Origin: Saprospiraceae bacterium
Lineage (GTDB): Bacteria; Bacteroidota; Bacteroidia; Chitinophagales; Saprospiraceae
Direction of reading: 5' to 3'
DNA length: 64,000 nt
Assembly: GCA_020631405.1 (NCBI GenBank)
Contig: JAHDHH010000001.1
Span: forward strand, 101,378-165,377
Part shown: positions 51,113 through 60,146 of the stretch, piece by piece
Layout of the letters: every line of letters begins with the position of its first letter
Position numbering within the stretch: the stretch's first letter is position 1
Made by a program: the position numbers and the translations under genes
The notes under the pieces: model-generated
Databases searched by the model: none
Told to the model about the DNA's origin: nothing
Seen by the model: the letters and a program-made list of their open reading frames with translations, nothing else

Positions 51113-51676
51113 TTAGGCCCTGTTACACTTGTTGATTGTAGAGATATTGTCTAATAATAAGTTTCCTGGAGTAGGTTGAGGACTATATGCTTCAATAATG
51201 AGATACCTTGAATTTGCACTTGGGATGAATTGTATGGACTCTGTCATCCAATCTTCGCTTTCTAAGAGTGGAGAGGTGTAAATGAGTTGGCCACGCTTCT
51301 TTTTTGATTTTCCGATGTAGACTCGGAGGTAGATTGGTGTATTGTATCCCACGTACTCCTCTGAATGAGCAAGGTCTAAGTTGAATTGATAGCACACATC
51401 TTGATTAAGCGTATACGGAAGTCGCTGCCCAATAGCTTCGAAAGACCCATCATCTCGAGTTATCAAGCCGATGAATGTGTCACCTTCAGAGGCATCTTCA
51501 TAGACTCCCCAATATCCAGGTAAGATATCAGGGGTGGTTCCAGGCTCTACCAACCACCAGCCACTTGGCATGGTAGCATCAGCTGGAGTATCTTCAAAAG
51601 AGGGATTTGTCAGCCCTATCTGACCTGTTGTAGAATAGCTCATCGAACAAAACAATAAAATGAAGAGCTTAGACAT
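51113..51676 (-). CDS. Secreted beta-sandwich protein, carbohydrate-binding-like
   Basis: 187 residues from the ATG at 51676; an in-frame ATG at 51703 is also open but would run into the ftsX start. A signal peptide is followed by IGLTNPSFEDTPADATMPSGWW, the NPSFE start typical of galactose-binding-like or CBM beta-sandwich domains, and a C-terminal LLLDNIS. Such domains bind glycans or are stacked in surface proteins. No catalytic motif. Divergent from ftsX, 25 bp between starts. Confidence 0.6.
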   Translation of the reverse strand: MSKLFILLFCSMSYSTTGQIGLTNPSFEDTPADATMPSGWWLVEPGTTPDILPGYWGVYEDASEGDTFIGLITRDDGSFEAIGQRLPYTLNQDVCYQFNLDLAHSEEYVGYNTPIYLRVYIGKSKKKRGQLIYTSPLLESEDWMTESIQFIPSANSRYLIIEAYSPQPTPGNLLLDNISTINKCNRA

Positions 51677-51701
51677 TATCTTTACCTCGTTATATATCAT
51701 C

Positions 51702-52550
51702 ATGAATACAATTAAATTACCTCAATCACTAAACGTCTCAACTCAGACCTCAGTATCTTTTGTAGTGCTACTGTTGACGGTGCTCTGCATTTTTTTCTTA
51801 CATACCTCATCGTTAAAACAATATATCAAGCAGCAAGTACTGACCCTAGTTGAGTTTGAAGCGGCTGCAACAGAAGTAGATCAGCAAGCCGTCAGAGCAT
51901 ATTTAAGTAATCACGGAGGCATTGATGGTCAGAGTATTGTGTTTCAAACTGGGGAGGAGGCCTTTTTGGAGATGTTTCCAACATCAACGGTGCCGACAGT
52001 CAATCCATTCCACGATATGTTGACCTTCAACTTAATTGATTATGATACTGCCACTTCTCAAGTTATTAATACTGAGCTTGCACAATATAGAGGGGTTAAG
52101 TCAGTGATTCATGAAGAGCAAGACCTTACGACATTGACTTCAAATGTCAATACATTGCGAATACTGGGGCTGATATTGTCACTTATCCTCTCTTGTTGGG
52201 CAGTGTTATTTGTTATAGGATCCATACGTAGCAGTTTGTTGTCACAAAAGAGCACCATCCAGACGATGCAACTGGTAGGGGCGAGAAAGTCATTTATTTG
52301 GCAACCACTCAGAAAAAGTACGTTGTCAAAGTTAACTCAGGCTATTGGTATTGCCAATTTGTTGCTACTCTGTCTTGGTCTCTTGCTATTACTGCTTTAT
52401 CCTGGATTGCTCAATTATCTTTCATTGTTTAAGGTACTAGCAAGTGTCCTCTTTGTGGATGTCATTGTGGTATTTGCAGTACTCATTACAACATTTGCTG
52501 AGTTAACAAGATATCTTGAACAAAATTTTTATGATACCAACTTGGTTTAA
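51702..52550 (+). CDS. ftsX: Cell division protein FtsX
   Basis: 282 residues from the ATG at 51702 (an upstream in-frame ATG at 51660 would add 14 residues inside the divergent gene). An N-terminal membrane helix (about 20-40), a periplasmic domain (about 45-150), and three C-terminal helices (about 165-185, 217-240 and 250-275) around the conserved IQTMQLVGARKSFIWQPLRKS. FtsX with FtsE regulates peptidoglycan hydrolases at the septum. No ftsE is in the window. Followed by DUF3098, uppP and truB, the usual Bacteroidota order. Confidence 0.88.
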   Translation: MNTIKLPQSLNVSTQTSVSFVVLLLTVLCIFFLHTSSLKQYIKQQVLTLVEFEAAATEVDQQAVRAYLSNHGGIDGQSIVFQTGEEAFLEMFPTSTVPTVNPFHDMLTFNLIDYDTATSQVINTELAQYRGVKSVIHEEQDLTTLTSNVNTLRILGLILSLILSCWAVLFVIGSIRSSLLSQKSTIQTMQLVGARKSFIWQPLRKSTLSKLTQAIGIANLLLLCLGLLLLLLYPGLLNYLSLFKVLASVLFVDVIVVFAVLITTFAELTRYLEQNFYDTNLV

Positions 52551-52558
52551 GATATTTA

Positions 52559-52566
52559 TATCTTTG
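52559..52566 (+). promoter_or_regulatory. Putative promoter -7 element (TATCTTTG)
   Basis: Exact TAnnTTTG match 19 bp before the DUF3098 start and just after the ftsX stop. It could start transcription of the DUF3098-uppP-truB-gldAFG run. No clear -33 at the normal distance. Confidence 0.5.
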
Positions 52567-52584
52567 TAATATATATAGCATAAT

Positions 52585-52911
52585 ATGGCAAATAAGAAAA
52601 AGACTGTAGTAGTCGTAAATGAAAAAAAGGCTGGATCAAATTTGAAGCCGATTAAGTCGACTAGGTCCAATTCTACCAAAGTCCAAGATTCTTCTTCAGA
52701 CGCCTTACTCTTTAATAGGGAACACTATAAGTGGGTGCTTATTGGCATTGGGATGATAGTTTTAGGAATGCTACTAATGCTCGGTGGTAGCATGTCATCA
52801 CCAGATGTATGGGACGATAGTCTAATCTATAGTGCAAGAAGGACTGTGATAGCTCCAGTACTCATCTTGGGTGGACTTGGTATGCAGATTTATGCCATCT
52901 TCAAAAAGTGA
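52585..52911 (+). CDS. DUF3098 membrane protein
   Basis: 108 residues: a basic N-terminus of about 50 residues, then two hydrophobic segments (about 52-72 and 90-106) with LFNREHYKWVLIGIGMIVLGMLLM, the DUF3098 signature including the 'NY-W' type motif (here HYKW) and YSARRTVIAPVLILGG. Unknown function; almost always next to ftsX and uppP in Bacteroidota, which suggests an envelope role. Confidence 0.88.
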   Translation: MANKKKTVVVVNEKKAGSNLKPIKSTRSNSTKVQDSSSDALLFNREHYKWVLIGIGMIVLGMLLMLGGSMSSPDVWDDSLIYSARRTVIAPVLILGGLGMQIYAIFKK

Positions 52912-52932
52912 TAATTCAGAAGTAAGACTCAC

Positions 52933-53703
52933 ATGAATATATTAGAAGCATTGGTCCTTGGCGTTGTTCAAGGTCTAACGGAGTTTTTGCCAGTAAGTAG
53001 TAGTGGCCACCTGGAGATTGTCAAGTACCTTATTGGTGATGATGTCACAGCGAGTCAATCTATGTTTATGACTGTATTGTTGCATTTTGCTACAGCACTA
53101 AGTACTATGGTCTATTTTAGAAAGAGTATTGTCAGTGTTTTAGTTAATAGAGAAATACAGTACATTGGATTTATCATCCTCTCCATGATTCCAGCAGTCT
53201 TTGTAGGGCTAATGTTTGATGATATTATTGAGTCTTTTTTCAGTCAAAAGATAGTATTAGTTGCGGGTATGTTGCTGATCACAGGCCTGTTACTCTTATT
53301 TGCAGACCATCATAAGAAGACAGACGAATCAATAACAGCAGGCAAGGCTCTGTTGATTGGTGTCGCTCAAGCAATTGCAATCTTGCCAGGGATCAGTCGC
53401 TCAGGAGCTACTATAGCTTCATCACTATTGTTAAATGTAGATAGGGCAGAGGCTGCTAGATTTTCATTTTTGATGGTCATTCCTTTGATCTTTGGAAAGA
53501 TGGCAAAGGATCTTATTTCAAGTGACATAGTGTTGGCTCATCCTACCTCTTATTATAGTGTGGGATTTGTGTCTGCATTTGTAGCTGGTTTGTTTGCCTG
53601 TGGTTTGATGGTTAATATTGTAAAAAGGGCAAAACTTAGATACTTTTCATACTATTGTTTTGTTGTGGGAGTTGTTATCATAGGATTGTATTTATTTAAT
53701 TAA
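52933..53703 (+). CDS. uppP: Undecaprenyl-diphosphatase UppP (BacA)
   Basis: 256 residues, about eight membrane segments. The two active-site blocks are present: VVQGLTEFLPVSSSGHLEIVK (about 10-30) and AIAILPGISRSGATIASSLLL (about 148-168) with the Glu/Ser/Arg residues of the family. It dephosphorylates undecaprenyl diphosphate so the lipid carrier can be reused for lipid II and O-antigen precursors, which serves the dcw cluster products. truB follows 52 bp later. Confidence 0.95.
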   Translation: MNILEALVLGVVQGLTEFLPVSSSGHLEIVKYLIGDDVTASQSMFMTVLLHFATALSTMVYFRKSIVSVLVNREIQYIGFIILSMIPAVFVGLMFDDIIESFFSQKIVLVAGMLLITGLLLLFADHHKKTDESITAGKALLIGVAQAIAILPGISRSGATIASSLLLNVDRAEAARFSFLMVIPLIFGKMAKDLISSDIVLAHPTSYYSVGFVSAFVAGLFACGLMVNIVKRAKLRYFSYYCFVVGVVIIGLYLFN

Positions 53704-53755
53704 TTTTGTAATCCAATTTAAACTCAGATACCCAAAACCCCAAAAGCTAAGATTA

Positions 53756-54487
53756 GTGCAGATTGTAGATAAAAATACAGATATAACAACAGTTGACTTT
53801 GTCAAAGGTGCTACCTTACTCATCAACAAGCCTTATACTTGGACTTCGTTTGATGTTGTAGGTAAGCTTCGAAACCTGATAAGGTCTAAGTATAATTTAA
53901 AAAAAATCAAGGTTGGACATGCTGGCACTTTAGATCCATTAGCTACTGGATTGCTATTGGTTTGTACTGGAAAACATACCAAGACTATACAATCTCTTCA
54001 AGGTCTAGAAAAGGGCTATGCTGCCAGCATTAAGTTAGGTGCGGTCACAGCATCATTTGACAAAGAAATGCCAGAAACCAATCCTGCAGATACAAGCCAT
54101 TTGACCAATCAAACAGTCAAAGAAACTTGTTTGAGCTTTTTAGGTCAGTCGACTCAGATTCCCCCGATGTTCTCTGCAATAAAAAAGAATGGTACCCCTC
54201 TATACAAATTAGCTAGAGAAGGAGTCGTCATACCTAGAGAACCGCGTGATATTACTGTCCACCAGATGTATGTAGAAAACTATGATGATCCAATGGTCAA
54301 CTTGCATGTCAATGTGAGTAAGGGTACTTATATCAGAACATTGGCTGATGATATTGGAAAGAAGCTAGGCGTAGGAGGCTACCTCTACAACCTTAAGAGA
54401 ACTTCTATCGGACATTTCAGTGCAGATAATGCTATTGAAATGGAAAGTCTAATTAATTCGTTGGAAATTGTAACAGAAAATTCATAA
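53756..54487 (+). CDS. truB: tRNA pseudouridine 55 synthase TruB
   Basis: 243 residues starting with GTG at 53756; no ATG occurs before the conserved region. LLINKPYTWTSFDVVGKLR at the N-terminus is followed by the catalytic GHAGTLDPLATGLLLV with its Asp (about 56-71), then IPPMFSAIKKNG, YKLAREG and VSKGTYIRTLADDIG. It makes pseudouridine 55 in the T loop of tRNAs. gldA starts immediately after the stop. Confidence 0.94.
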   Translation: MQIVDKNTDITTVDFVKGATLLINKPYTWTSFDVVGKLRNLIRSKYNLKKIKVGHAGTLDPLATGLLLVCTGKHTKTIQSLQGLEKGYAASIKLGAVTASFDKEMPETNPADTSHLTNQTVKETCLSFLGQSTQIPPMFSAIKKNGTPLYKLAREGVVIPREPRDITVHQMYVENYDDPMVNLHVNVSKGTYIRTLADDIGKKLGVGGYLYNLKRTSIGHFSADNAIEMESLINSLEIVTENS

Positions 54488-55405
54488 ATGTCCATCATTG
54501 TATCTGATCTTACTAAACGATATGGCACTCAATTAGCCATAGATTCCCTGAATTTCCAGGTGAATGAAGGTGAGATTGTAGGCTTCTTAGGGCCTAATGG
54601 TGCGGGTAAGACTACTACGATGAAGATCATTACTGGTTATATTCCAGGAAGTGGTGGGAAGGTGACAGTCTACGACAATGATGTCTCTGAACAATCAGAA
54701 CAGACAAAGGCCATCATCGGGTACTTGCCGGAGCATAACCCTCTATATCTCGATATGTACGTTAGAGAGTATCTTGGGATGGTGGCAAGAATTCATAAGA
54801 TTAATCCAGTCAAGGCAGAAGTAGAACGTGTCATCCAGACAACTGGACTCACCATCGAGTCTCACAAGAAAATCAAAGAACTCTCAAAAGGATATAGACA
54901 GCGAGTTGGACTTGCTCAAGCTATTATACATAACCCGAAAGTGTTGATTTTGGATGAGCCAACTTCAGGGCTAGATCCTAATCAACTGGCAGATATTCGC
55001 CTCCTGATCAAAACTTTAAGCAAGGATAAGATCGTTATCTTTTCGAGTCATATCATGCAAGAAGTGGAAGCACTCTGTACTCGTGTCATTATATTGAATA
55101 AAGGAGTGATCGTTGCAGATGATCCTATTGATAGGTTGACGGCTAGAGTCTCTGGTGGTCAAGTGGTCAATATTACATTTGAACAACCAATAGAGGAAGA
55201 TAAGATTATGGCCTTAGGTAGTGTTGAAATCACTGCTTCAGAGCAGAATACAACTTGGACTATTGTCAACCATGGAACAAATGACCTAAGAAAAGAGCTT
55301 TTTGATTTAGCTGTATCAACTCAGAATAGAGTTCTCATGCTTTCAGAAGACAAACTCGATATAGAAGGAGTATTCCAATCATTAACCCAAAACAAAGGCG
55401 TCTAA
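54488..55405 (+). CDS. gldA: Gliding/secretion ABC transporter ATPase GldA
   Basis: 305 residues, ABC-2 type ATPase. Walker A GPNGAGKTTTMKII (about 37-50), Q-loop LPEHNPLYLDM, signature LSKGYRQRVGLAQAI (about 137-151), Walker B VLILDEPTSGLDPNQ (about 156-170) and the His switch FSSHIM. A C-terminal extension (about 230-305) fits the GldA/YtrB type. It directly precedes gldF and gldG, so it most likely powers that complex. In F. johnsoniae GldAFG is needed for gliding. One-base overlap with gldF. Confidence 0.93.
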   Translation: MSIIVSDLTKRYGTQLAIDSLNFQVNEGEIVGFLGPNGAGKTTTMKIITGYIPGSGGKVTVYDNDVSEQSEQTKAIIGYLPEHNPLYLDMYVREYLGMVARIHKINPVKAEVERVIQTTGLTIESHKKIKELSKGYRQRVGLAQAIIHNPKVLILDEPTSGLDPNQLADIRLLIKTLSKDKIVIFSSHIMQEVEALCTRVIILNKGVIVADDPIDRLTARVSGGQVVNITFEQPIEEDKIMALGSVEITASEQNTTWTIVNHGTNDLRKELFDLAVSTQNRVLMLSEDKLDIEGVFQSLTQNKGV

Positions 55406-56136
55406 TGATCAGTATAATATTCAAAGAAATCAATAGCTTTTTCAGTTCGCTTATCGGCTACTTGGTCATAGCAACATTCTTAGTTTTTATTGGATTGTTC
55501 ATGTGGGTCTTTACTGATACTAGTGTATTAGATAATAGGTATGCTAGCCTTTCTCAGCTATTTGCAATTGCCCCAATGGTTTTTGTCTTTCTCATTCCTG
55601 CATTGACGATGCGAAGTTTTGCAGAAGAAAAGCAAAATGGAACAATAGAATTTCTCAATACTAAACCAATTAAGGAATCTACAATTCTTCTTGGAAAGTA
55701 CTTTGGCAATTTACTGCTAGTGGTGATTACACTATTGCCTACTCTCATTTATGTGTATTCGGTTCATAGTCTTGGTGCCCCTGTTGGTAACCTAGATATG
55801 GGAGAGGTCGTGGGTTCTTACATGGGTTTGTTATTACTTGGAAGTCTTTTTACAGCTATAGGTATATTTACTTCAAGTCTTACTGAAAATCAGATAGTTG
55901 CCTTTTTGATAGCTACTGTCTCGTGTTTCTTAGTCTATCTAGGGTTTGACTACTTAAGTAGGCTTCCAATATTCTTTGGTAATTCTGACTTGCTAGTACA
56001 AAAAATTGGTGCTGAATATCACTATGCTGCCATCAGTAAGGGAAAGGTAGAGCTAAGGGATGTTGTTTACTTTTTGACAATGATTGGATTTTTCCTTTGG
56101 TTGACATGGGTATCATTAAATAGAAGAAAGTGGTAA
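55405..56136 (+). CDS. gldF: Gliding-associated ABC permease GldF
   Basis: 243 residues with six hydrophobic segments. The ABC-2 permease pattern is clear: KEINSFFSSLIGYLVIATFLVFIGLFMWVF at the start, LSQLFAIAPMVFVFLIPALTMRSFAEEKQNGTIEFLNTKPI (about 49-89) and SSLTENQIVAFLIATVSCFLVYL. It is the membrane partner of GldA. Start overlaps the gldA stop; gldG begins 1 bp after its stop. Confidence 0.93.
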   Translation: MISIIFKEINSFFSSLIGYLVIATFLVFIGLFMWVFTDTSVLDNRYASLSQLFAIAPMVFVFLIPALTMRSFAEEKQNGTIEFLNTKPIKESTILLGKYFGNLLLVVITLLPTLIYVYSVHSLGAPVGNLDMGEVVGSYMGLLLLGSLFTAIGIFTSSLTENQIVAFLIATVSCFLVYLGFDYLSRLPIFFGNSDLLVQKIGAEYHYAAISKGKVELRDVVYFLTMIGFFLWLTWVSLNRRKW

Positions 56137-56137
56137 C

Positions 56138-57841
56138 ATGAGTAAGCGAGTAGAAACCATAATAAAGACATGTATATTGGCACTTTTAGTTGTCATAGTC
56201 AATCTGGTAGTAGACAAGATTGATGTGTCTGCAGATTTGACCGAGGATGGTAGATTTAGTTTTTCAGAATCTACTAATGCAGTGCTAGACCTTGTAGAGG
56301 AGCCTATTTACATCAGAGTATTGTTGTCTGGTCAGTTTCCAGCAGGTTTCGAAAGATTAGAAGAGGCAACTCAAAACTTGCTAGCTCAACTAGAAGGAAA
56401 GAATGCCAATATTCAATATCAGTTTGAAGATCCTTCAGATGGGTCTGTCGAAGAGGTCAATCAGCGATATGAGACACTCCGAACCATGGGTATCTATGGC
56501 ACGAACCTTATAGTACAAGATGATGGTCAGATGTCAGAACGCATCATTTTTCCTTATGCGATTATCAATAAGGGTAAGAAAACAGGTATTGTCAATTTGC
56601 TAAAAGCACAAGAGGCCGGCGAATCAGAAGATCAAACTTTGAATAAGTCTATTTCCCTGCTAGAATACAAATTCGCCGATCAGATTTATAAGATGACCAA
56701 GCTCAATAAACCTAATATTGTCTTATTAGAAGGTAGAGGTGAGTTGCCTGAGCAGCAGACAGCTACTCTTGAGCAGACTATTGGAAAGCTTTATGATGTT
56801 GGCAGGATCAATATGGACTCCATTATCATGTTGTCAGAGGAGATTGACCTAGTCATTGTAGCAAGACCCACGCAGAGTTATTCGCCAAGAGACCAGCTTA
56901 TCCTAGATCAATATATTATGAGAGGCGGGAAGGTCATTTGGATAGTAGAAAAGTATGAAGCGAATGTATTCGCAATAGATAGCTTTGAGAATTATGTTCC
57001 GAAGGAGATAGTGCATAACCTTGACGACATGTTCTTTAACTATGGAGTGAGAATGAAGTCAAACCTTGTTCTAGATCTACAATGTAGTAATGTGCCGCAA
57101 GTGGTAGCAATGCAAGGTGGCAAGCCACAGACTTCTCTGTTTCCTTGGTTTTATCACCCAATCTTAGTTGGCAAGGATAACCACCCAATTACCAATAATA
57201 TCAGCAATGTCAACTTGACATTCCCTTCAGAAATAGAAGTTTTGGACAAGCAGAATAGCACAGCTATACCATTATTGGAAACCTCCCCGAATAGCCGTTA
57301 TCAAGTCTACCCAATGCGGCTATCATTTGATGTTGTCAGGCTTGGAGAAGATCCTTCTAAGTTTAACAAGCAGTATTTGGATGTAGCTGTCCTCAGAGAA
57401 GGAGTATTTGATTCACACTTTAAGAATCGACTAGCTCAAGATCAAGAGCAGACTCTTAAGGACTTGGACATGCCATTTCAAGAGATAAGTAAGGAGACAA
57501 AGCAAATTTGGATTACGGATGCTAGTATCATGTCCAATCTTTATAATCCTAAAGATGCTAGAATCAGCCCAATAGGATTCAATCAATGGGATCAGAAAGT
57601 CTATGAAGGCAATCGAGAATTCATGATGAATGCTATTGACTATATGGTAGACGACATCAATGTCATGGATGCAAGAAACAAGGATGTCAAACTTAGATTG
57701 CTTAATAGAGCCAAAGTTATTGAAGAAAAGACAAAGTGGCAACTACTTAACATGGCGCTTCCATTAGTGGTATTGGGGCTTTTTGGCTTACTCTATGCCT
57801 TTATTCGTAAGAAAAAGTATGCTAATCCAATTACAGACTAA
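56138..57841 (+). CDS. gldG: Gliding-associated protein GldG
   Basis: 567 residues: an N-terminal membrane helix (about 10-28), a large periplasmic domain of the DUF4350/GldG type (DLTEDGRFSFSESTNAVLD, VIVARPTQSYSPRDQLILDQYIMRGGKVIWIV, and a late DINVMDARNKDVKLRLLNRAKVIEE) and a C-terminal helix (about 537-557) followed by a basic RKKKY tail. The two-helix topology with a long exterior domain matches GldG, which works with GldA and GldF. DUF4340 follows 46 bp later. Confidence 0.93.
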   Translation: MSKRVETIIKTCILALLVVIVNLVVDKIDVSADLTEDGRFSFSESTNAVLDLVEEPIYIRVLLSGQFPAGFERLEEATQNLLAQLEGKNANIQYQFEDPSDGSVEEVNQRYETLRTMGIYGTNLIVQDDGQMSERIIFPYAIINKGKKTGIVNLLKAQEAGESEDQTLNKSISLLEYKFADQIYKMTKLNKPNIVLLEGRGELPEQQTATLEQTIGKLYDVGRINMDSIIMLSEEIDLVIVARPTQSYSPRDQLILDQYIMRGGKVIWIVEKYEANVFAIDSFENYVPKEIVHNLDDMFFNYGVRMKSNLVLDLQCSNVPQVVAMQGGKPQTSLFPWFYHPILVGKDNHPITNNISNVNLTFPSEIEVLDKQNSTAIPLLETSPNSRYQVYPMRLSFDVVRLGEDPSKFNKQYLDVAVLREGVFDSHFKNRLAQDQEQTLKDLDMPFQEISKETKQIWITDASIMSNLYNPKDARISPIGFNQWDQKVYEGNREFMMNAIDYMVDDINVMDARNKDVKLRLLNRAKVIEEKTKWQLLNMALPLVVLGLFGLLYAFIRKKKYANPITD

Positions 57842-57887
57842 GGGTATTGCCAATATTTTCTGTTAGATAATAGAATATAAATAATTC

Positions 57888-58892
57888 ATGAAAAACATTC
57901 TCATTCTTTCCATTCTAGGTCTTTGTCTTCTTGGAGCCTACTTCTATCTCAATAGTGACAGTGCCAAGCAAGGTGCCAAGGTAGATGATAGAGCTCTAGC
58001 TTATAAGTCATTTGAAGATGTGGACAAAATCTGGATTAGAGAACGTAGTTCGGAGGGTTACTTCATTAATAGAAGAGGAGATAGCTGGTGGTATGGTGAT
58101 TCAGTAAAGGTAAGTAAGTATGTCATGCTTAATATGGAACGTGCCATCACTCAGCCAACGATAAAGTATATCCCAACAGGTAATGAGGCAATTGGTTATG
58201 TCAAGTCATTGAACCAGATAGGAATCGAAGTCAGACTATATGACAGCAAGGATAAAGTATTGCGAGATTACTGGGTTGGTAGTAATACTAACAATGAAAC
58301 AGGTACAGCATATCTAGTCAGGGGAGCTAAGCAGCCCTATGTTATGGAGTTGCCATTTGTAGAGGGCACATTAAGAGGTTTCTTTTTGAATGACCCAGAT
58401 CAAATCAGAGATAAGACTATCCTCGCTTTGAATCCTGAAGATATCAAGTCAGTAACCGTGAATTATCCAAAGGATACGAAGAATGCGTTTACACTGAGTC
58501 GGGTGTACAATGAAGAATTCAAGATTGAAGAGTTGTATCCGTCTACTGAATTGGAAGGCAGGAAGATTAATGATAAAGCGGTTGAAAATTACTTGCTCAG
58601 CTTTAGAACCTTGAATTGTGAGACTCACGAACATAAGAATCCTAATAGGGCTAAGATTACAGAACGTGTTCCTTTTTGTGTCTACGATATGACCTTGATG
58701 AATGGAGAAAAGCTCAACTATAAATTTTGGCCACTCAAAGATTACTTAGAGTTAGAGACTAATACTAAGGCAATAGAAGATTTGAAGAAGGTAGAGAGAT
58801 TCTTCGTTGAGAATGAGAAAGGAGATTTCTATATCGTACAATACAGAAACTTCAAGGGACTGATGGTTTCCTATAATTTCTTTTATCAGTAG
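57888..58892 (+). CDS. DUF4340 lipoprotein-like/anchored periplasmic protein
   Basis: 334 residues: one N-terminal helix (NILILSILGLCLLGAYFYL, about 3-21), which would anchor it in the inner membrane, then repeats of the DUF4340 beta-alpha pattern (YFINRRGDSWWYGDSVKVSKYVMLNMERAI and later KAVENYLLSFRTLNCETHEH). DUF4340 genes often follow gldG or Gld-like ABC genes in Bacteroidota and other phyla, and a shared complex is likely by context. Molecular role is unknown. Confidence 0.82.
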   Translation: MKNILILSILGLCLLGAYFYLNSDSAKQGAKVDDRALAYKSFEDVDKIWIRERSSEGYFINRRGDSWWYGDSVKVSKYVMLNMERAITQPTIKYIPTGNEAIGYVKSLNQIGIEVRLYDSKDKVLRDYWVGSNTNNETGTAYLVRGAKQPYVMELPFVEGTLRGFFLNDPDQIRDKTILALNPEDIKSVTVNYPKDTKNAFTLSRVYNEEFKIEELYPSTELEGRKINDKAVENYLLSFRTLNCETHEHKNPNRAKITERVPFCVYDMTLMNGEKLNYKFWPLKDYLELETNTKAIEDLKKVERFFVENEKGDFYIVQYRNFKGLMVSYNFFYQ

Positions 58893-58949
58893 TTATTGTA
58901 TCCATGTTAAATCAGAGGATCAATAGATAAATAGCTGTACATTTATGGT

Positions 58950-60146
58950 ATGTACAGGATAGTAATATATAGTTTACTCGTCTGCTTCTTAGCTAGTTTT
59001 TCAGCTCCAGATTGGGGATTCTATGGTCATAGAAAGATCAATAGGATGGCGGTATTTACCTTGCCACCAGAGATGATTACATACTTTAAGAGGCATATTG
59101 AATATCTTACTGAGCATGCCGTAGATCCTGATAAGCGGAGATATGCTACCAAGTTCGAAGCAGTAAGACACTACATTGATATTGACCACTGGGATGTTGC
59201 TCCCTTTGATAAGGTACCTAGGCTATGGCATGATGCCTTTATGTCATACGCTAAGTTTCACCATATCAAAGATGGAGATACGACTACATATAAGTGGCCA
59301 TGTAACTACCTAGACGAGGATATTGATACACTATCTATGGCATGTGATTCGTCTTACAGCTTTTATTATAACTTGGTCCACAAGAAGTATTATGATGACG
59401 TGGTAGTCTTAACGAGCAAAGATGTAAATGCTTACTTATTGCCTGGGGCAAAACTCAAAGGAGGGGAAGTGCATGTTGAAGATACATTTAGTGACTATGG
59501 TGTCTTACCTTATCACCTTGATCAATATTATCAGAAGTTAGTCCAAGCGTTTGTGGATCGTAAGCCTAAGTCAATACTAAGGTTATGTGCAGAGATGGGA
59601 CATTACATCGGCGATGCCCATGTGCCCTTGCATACCACAGAAAACTACAATGGCCAACTAAGTAATCAAATAGGAATTCATGGTTTCTGGGAGAGTAGAC
59701 TGCCAGAGTTGTTTGCCGATGAAACCTATGATTTTTTTGTAGGCAGGGCGGAGTATGTTGAGAATGTCAAACCTTATTTTTGGGATGTGGTGCTAGCATC
59801 TCATAGCCACCTTCCTGAGGTGCTTGCTGTGGAGAAGCAGTTGAGCCAAGCTTTTCCTCAGGATCAGCAATACTGTTTTGAAGAACGACTAGAAGTAACT
59901 ATACAGACGCAATGTACCGACTATGCAGCTGCTTACCATGGCGAACTTGATGGTATGGTAGAATTGAGGATGAGGCAGGCAATACTTTCTATTGGAAGTA
60001 TATGGTATTCAGCATGGATTGATGCTGGTCAACCTGATCTTGAGACTCTTGATTCCCCGCTTGTTAGTGAAATACAGAAAGAAACAGAGGAGTTGAATAA
60101 ATCATTTAAGAATGGGAATATCAGAGGAAGGCAGCATGACAACTAG
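58950..60146 (+). CDS. S1/P1-nuclease-like zinc-dependent enzyme, secreted
   Basis: 398 residues. Signal peptide (about 1-19), then DWGFYGHRKINRMAVFTLP (Trp 22 and His 27), RHYIDIDHWD, the central zinc ligands in EMGHYIGDAHVPLHTTENYNG (about 212-232) and HGFWE. The pattern is that of the S1/P1 nuclease and zinc-dependent phospholipase C fold, which binds three zinc ions including one through the N-terminal Trp in classical members. Here cleavage would have to fall just before Trp 22 for that. Substrate could be nucleic acid or phospholipid. Overlaps DUF368. Confidence 0.82.
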   Translation: MYRIVIYSLLVCFLASFSAPDWGFYGHRKINRMAVFTLPPEMITYFKRHIEYLTEHAVDPDKRRYATKFEAVRHYIDIDHWDVAPFDKVPRLWHDAFMSYAKFHHIKDGDTTTYKWPCNYLDEDIDTLSMACDSSYSFYYNLVHKKYYDDVVVLTSKDVNAYLLPGAKLKGGEVHVEDTFSDYGVLPYHLDQYYQKLVQAFVDRKPKSILRLCAEMGHYIGDAHVPLHTTENYNGQLSNQIGIHGFWESRLPELFADETYDFFVGRAEYVENVKPYFWDVVLASHSHLPEVLAVEKQLSQAFPQDQQYCFEERLEVTIQTQCTDYAAAYHGELDGMVELRMRQAILSIGSIWYSAWIDAGQPDLETLDSPLVSEIQKETEELNKSFKNGNIRGRQHDN

